A stretch of 64,000 nt of DNA from Argentina anserina. Its lineage: Eukaryota > Streptophyta > Magnoliopsida > Rosales > Rosaceae. Position 1 is the stretch's first letter. Each line of letters begins with the position of its first letter. The stretch lies in NCBI RefSeq assembly GCF_933775445.1, contig NC_065872.1, forward strand, positions 5,766,001 to 5,830,000, in the 5' to 3' direction. The translations under genes were made by a program, and so were the position numbers. Positions 60,226-64,000 of this stretch are shown piece by piece. The notes below the pieces were generated by a model, which was given only the letters and a program-made list of their open reading frames with translations, had not been told where the DNA came from and searched no databases.

Positions 60226-63013
60226 TGTCACGTCCGGATTGGAACATGAACAGTATATTATGATTTAAAAAGGATATTAGCAAGCGAACAGAGCGATTAA
60301 GTTTCGCTCAGACACTCATTAACGTGAACAAGTGAATAAATTTTTTTGACAAGACAAACACGTTCACAATAAAATAATAATACTTTACATTTCCGTGAAA
60401 ATAAATAAATTTATACAACAAAAATGCGGAAAGTAGTGTTAATGCCACCGGCCCAAATTAAATAAGTAGACAACCCGATTTTTATACAAAAATGGTAAGA
60501 ATAACTAAGGAAACAACCTCGGGAAACTTTACTCGAAAAAATTGTTAATAAACATAAGAATGAAATGCATGAATGAGAATACGCTTGTAACTCTCAAATG
60601 AGTCTCCTAGCTCCGGAATAACAATTGGACCTGCAAGACAACTATCGTAGGGGTGAGCGTCGTCCTCGCTTCCCTAGTAGGGGCCAGCCCGCCCATGAGG
60701 TTTGAAAACCAAAATCAGGTAAAGATAAGTTTTATAAAACGTTGAGGGTAGTTTTGAGTACTCAGAGTAAAACCATTTAATTAAAATAATGCAAGTTTGG
60801 GAATACAATCATACTAAAATAGTTTGTGGAGCTCTAAAGGTAGGGTAAGACAAATTCAACTTCAAGCAATGCTCGACCGATCCTAGCGACTAAATAGTCG
60901 AGGCCAACTACACGTTTGTTATAATAACAGAGTAGCGAGAGTGTCCATTGAAACATAATGCCCTCAATAGTAAAGTATAGAATGTAGATCCAATAATAAA
61001 TAGGGCATTACCCCTCCGGAGGTTCACGGTCATCAACACCGTAGGATTGCCTAGAATGCTAGGCTCCCGTCACTCTTAGGTCAACACACGCGAGGATTCA
61101 CTACTTACTCTATCTCGAAATCGCGCCTAGTCTCGGGTTTTCGCAACATTTAATGCATCATAAATTATTTAACCGAGAACTAGACTATGCAATTTATTTC
61201 GCCCAAAATACAACATAGGAGGGTTAGCTCCCCTACCTGGAATGACATGCAGAATCCCAGTCGATATGCAATCCAATATATAGTTGCTCTTGCTGCTCCA
61301 AGTCTCCGAAAGATCCTCATAACATCAACTCTGAGTTGATGAGGTATAAAAGAGTCAACATCAAAGTCGAATATCGAAAATAAGTTGACTTAATCATTTT
61401 CCTAGTTTGACCAAAAAGTCAAATTTTGACTTTCTATTGACCAAGTCTTCCTGGTTTGACCAGGAATTTACCATGTGGACCAATTCTCGAAAATTCCGAA
61501 AATGATCAATTTCAATAGTCGATCGATACTAAGTATACTTTATGGATATATAAGTTACTCAGCATCATATCGACGACTTGTTTATTATAACGACACATTT
61601 TTAAGTTAAATAGTTCTCGATTCTTGAACCGGGGGAGAATCCGAACTATCGAAAAGTCGTAACTAATTGTTACGTTTAATTGTCGCCAAGTTGAATTTAT
61701 AATTTCACTAAGTTACCTTGGTTAAAAATTAAAACCATTAAAATCATTTAGTAAAAAGTAAAAAGGTAACTTAGAATAAAACCGTAAAACAATAAAAGTA
61801 AATAGTTATTTTCTACCAGGGGTATTTTGGTCATTTCACATCACAGTAAAGGGTAAAAGGTTGAAGGTAAAACTGTAAAAATCCAAATTTCACCCTTATT
61901 CCTCCTATCACTTCTCCGGCCTCCATAAACATCTCTGATCCATTCAAAGCAACAAATAAAACCAACAATAACTTCTCTAATAGACAACACAACCAATTAT
62001 ACAAACACATAAGAAAAAAACGTGTTTGCTACCTTGATGAACTGAAAATGTCGAAACGGTGTTCCTCCTCTAGGGATCGAGTAGCTGCCTCACTCACATC
62101 TAAGTCTCCAACTGATATTTGGTTCGTCAACAACTCATTGAGGATCGTCTGAGTTGTAGACGTCAAAGTAGAAAAGGACAGGGAAAGGAAGAGAGTGTTA
62201 CGTCCCATTTCGAAGGAATTTGAAGGAAGAACATGATCAAAAGGTAATTGAGGTTGGCTTACCAATTCGAGATCCAAAGACTCGCCGGAGTTCCGAAGGC
62301 ACTGCCGAGAAAAAAGAGAACGACGACAGAGATGGTGGTGTCGACATAGCAGAGAATCACAAATTGGATTAAGCCCTGATTAATGAAATTGAGTGAAGAA
62401 TCAAACTGGGTATGAAGAATAAGTGCTAGACTTACCAAGACAGAGGCTAGGTAGCTCGCTGGAGGTCCATGGCGGAGCTGCCATCTCTGATTGCCCTTCA
62501 TTGCTTCAATCTTTGATTTGGGCAAAAACTGGATGTTTGGATGATTGAAGGGTATGGTTTTTGAAGAGAATGATAAGATGAAGATGGTGGTGGGATTGCA
62601 TGCCGCAATCTTTGCCAGACGACAGTGGAGTGAGGAGGAGAAGATGGGTCGGTCTTCGGTGCGGTCTCGGTGAAGAAGGAGGAACAAAAGAAGAAAAATA
62701 AAATGAGGGAGAGAGAGAGGACGCGAGGAAGAAAAGAAAAAGGACTAGGGCCCGGGTCTTGGGCTCGGGTCAAGTTGAAGAAGGCTGGGTTCTAAGAATA
62801 AAAGGTCCAAATTTTTTTAAAATCCAACACAAATTTTGAAAATTTGTAAAAAGAAAACCGAGCGTCGGAAAAATATTCCGAAGACATTTCCGAGTCGTGG
62901 CAACGTGTAGCTTAATAATGACATATTAAACTACGTACTCATCATTTAAGCTAAATATCGATTAATTAATATTAATATATCGGTAATCGAGATTAAAAAT
63001 CTCAGGTCTTACA
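60226..63013 (-). mobile_element. Solo LTR C (2.79 kb), different family from A and B
   Basis: On the plus strand it starts TGTCACGTCCGG and ends AGGTCTTACA, flanked by a perfect 5-bp target duplication ATTAA (60221-60225 and 63014-63018). A GC-rich leader-like zone lies toward the high-coordinate end (about 62030-62780), as it does after the promoter in LTRs A and B, so the element probably reads on the minus strand. No primer site, polypurine tract or coding domain is present. Short shared phrases with A and B (GGTATTTTGGT and TGTAA ends) suggest only distant relation. Confidence 0.8.
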
Positions 63014-63253
63014 ATTAATCTTGCGTCCAACTCAAATTAATGAGTTATTATATGGTTGCGAAATTAGCAATAAACACCACGTACAACGTTAATTGTTACG
63101 ATAAATCTTACTGGAAGCTTCCGTATAATGTAATTTATTACTGTAAAAATTATTTTGATCTGGGAGATCACAACGGATGTTGAATGCTTTTATGGACTCT
63201 GTATGCAAGAGCTCCCCTTTTAAAATGAAAATGTCAAGCTCATTAAGTTTAGA

Positions 63254-63693
63254 GCATTTGTACCAACTCTTCTTGAAATTTTTTATTATAGAGGATGAAA
63301 ATATCAAATCTCTAAAAAAAATGTCTCAACTCCAACAACTCTTTTATTCTATTGTATAAAATTAAATGCAAATGAGTATCATTAAATAAAAATCAAATTG
63401 AATCACATATTGTCATAATATATACTAAGACCAGAGAATGAAAGATAAATTATTCATGTTTTTGTTATTTTTAGGATGAATAGTGATTTTTTTGTAAGAA
63501 ATAAAGTTTGGAAATTGTTTTAAAAACTATACATATTTTAAAAAGTTCTACAAATTTAGAAATTTTGTTTCTCTCTTCTCACTTTCTCTATTATAGAGAA
63601 TGATTTAGATGAGTTGTTGCGTGTTGAAGATAAAAATTTATATTTTTCCTCTATAATAAAAATTATTTAAGTTTTAGATGAGTTGTTAAAGCT
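63254..63693. mobile_element. MITE-like element with long imperfect inverted repeats
   Basis: Left arm about 63254-63350 and right arm about 63600-63693 are imperfect inverted repeats. For example, TTTTTTATTATAGAGGA (left) pairs with CCTCTATAATAAAAA (right), and CCAACAACTC pairs with GAGTTGTTG. The total is about 440 bp with an AT-rich centre and no coding. The ends and target duplication are not certain. Confidence 0.55.
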
Positions 63694-64000
63694 ATTATTT
63701 CCATACCTTATTGCTCGTCATTTTGTAAGGATTCGACTAAAAAAAACCCTAATCCCGTATTATAATTTATTTTATCTGCTTGGACATCGAGGACACCAAG
63801 TATGAAAGCTGTCAAACATAGTTCAGTCAGGGCTTCATTTGCCTCCATTGACATTTTTTATCCTTAAATATTAAACGATTAATAGTATAGCTTAGAGAGC
63901 AAATCTTGGAGTTGTCTTTTTATAATAGCGCAATCAGCTACGTACCTAATCATGCAATTTGTGTTTTAAGGGTGGATATACAAGTTCGTGAGCAAAAGTA
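63694..64000. other. AT-rich end of window, nothing seen
   Basis: No gene or element boundary recognised. Confidence 0.5.

Noticed and set aside
62029..62773. Minus-strand frames in solo LTR C
   Set aside because: They lie in the leader of an LTR; composition-driven, with no domain.

Overview
This is a 64 kb piece of a plant nuclear genome. It has short exons with GT-AG introns, Ty1/copia, LTR, TRIM and LINE remnants, a nuclear tRNA-Glu, a plastid J-like protein and a CYP84-type ferulate 5-hydroxylase. I read it as a core eudicot, probably a rosid (Rosaceae is possible but not proven). Gene order from the NERD-like gene through DUF726 to F5H resembles what I remember of Arabidopsis neighbourhoods, so the right half looks like a conserved block.

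Left part (1-22.4 kb): a decaying tandem cluster of five BCS1-like AAA-ATPase genes (mitochondrial ASD/AATP1 type). Only copy 4 (14636-16336, minus) is open from start to stop. Copy 1 has a 2-base frameshift. Copy 2 carries a TRIM retrotransposon in its first exon. Copy 3 lost its middle to a nested LTR/LINE block. Copy 5 has a nonsense codon and N-terminal frameshifts. Between and inside them lie two related 2.8 kb solo LTRs with perfect 5-bp target duplications, a decayed LINE, and a short-LTR copia element that lost gag, protease and integrase.

Middle (22.4-40.5 kb): three well-formed genes whose exon lengths sum to clean reading frames. They are a CPP1-like J-domain plastid membrane protein (4 exons, minus), a UPF0183/PHAF1 autophagy-factor homologue (14 exons, minus, one GC-AG intron), and a long PHD-SWIB-Plus3-GYF-CCCH protein of the NERD family (10 exons, plus). 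The last has a U12-type AT-AC intron and WG/GW repeats. A tRNA-Glu(CTC) and a gene-free 5 kb AT-rich stretch also lie here.

Right part (41-64 kb): a DUF726 (TMCO4-like) gene broken by several frame lesions; a tandemly duplicated multi-exon module of unrecognised function ending in a conserved DILYPYRG motif; a broken 3'-5' exonuclease; an intact DUF1640 mitochondrial coiled-coil gene (7 exons) with a poly(A) retroposon beside a splice acceptor; the intact two-exon F5H gene (minus); a third 2.8 kb solo LTR of another family; and a MITE-like inverted-repeat element.

The intact genes do not form one pathway. The coherent stories are turnover of the AAA-ATPase cluster by transposons, and a conserved syntenic block of housekeeping and chromatin genes beside it. 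All calls are from reading the sequence; no database search was run.
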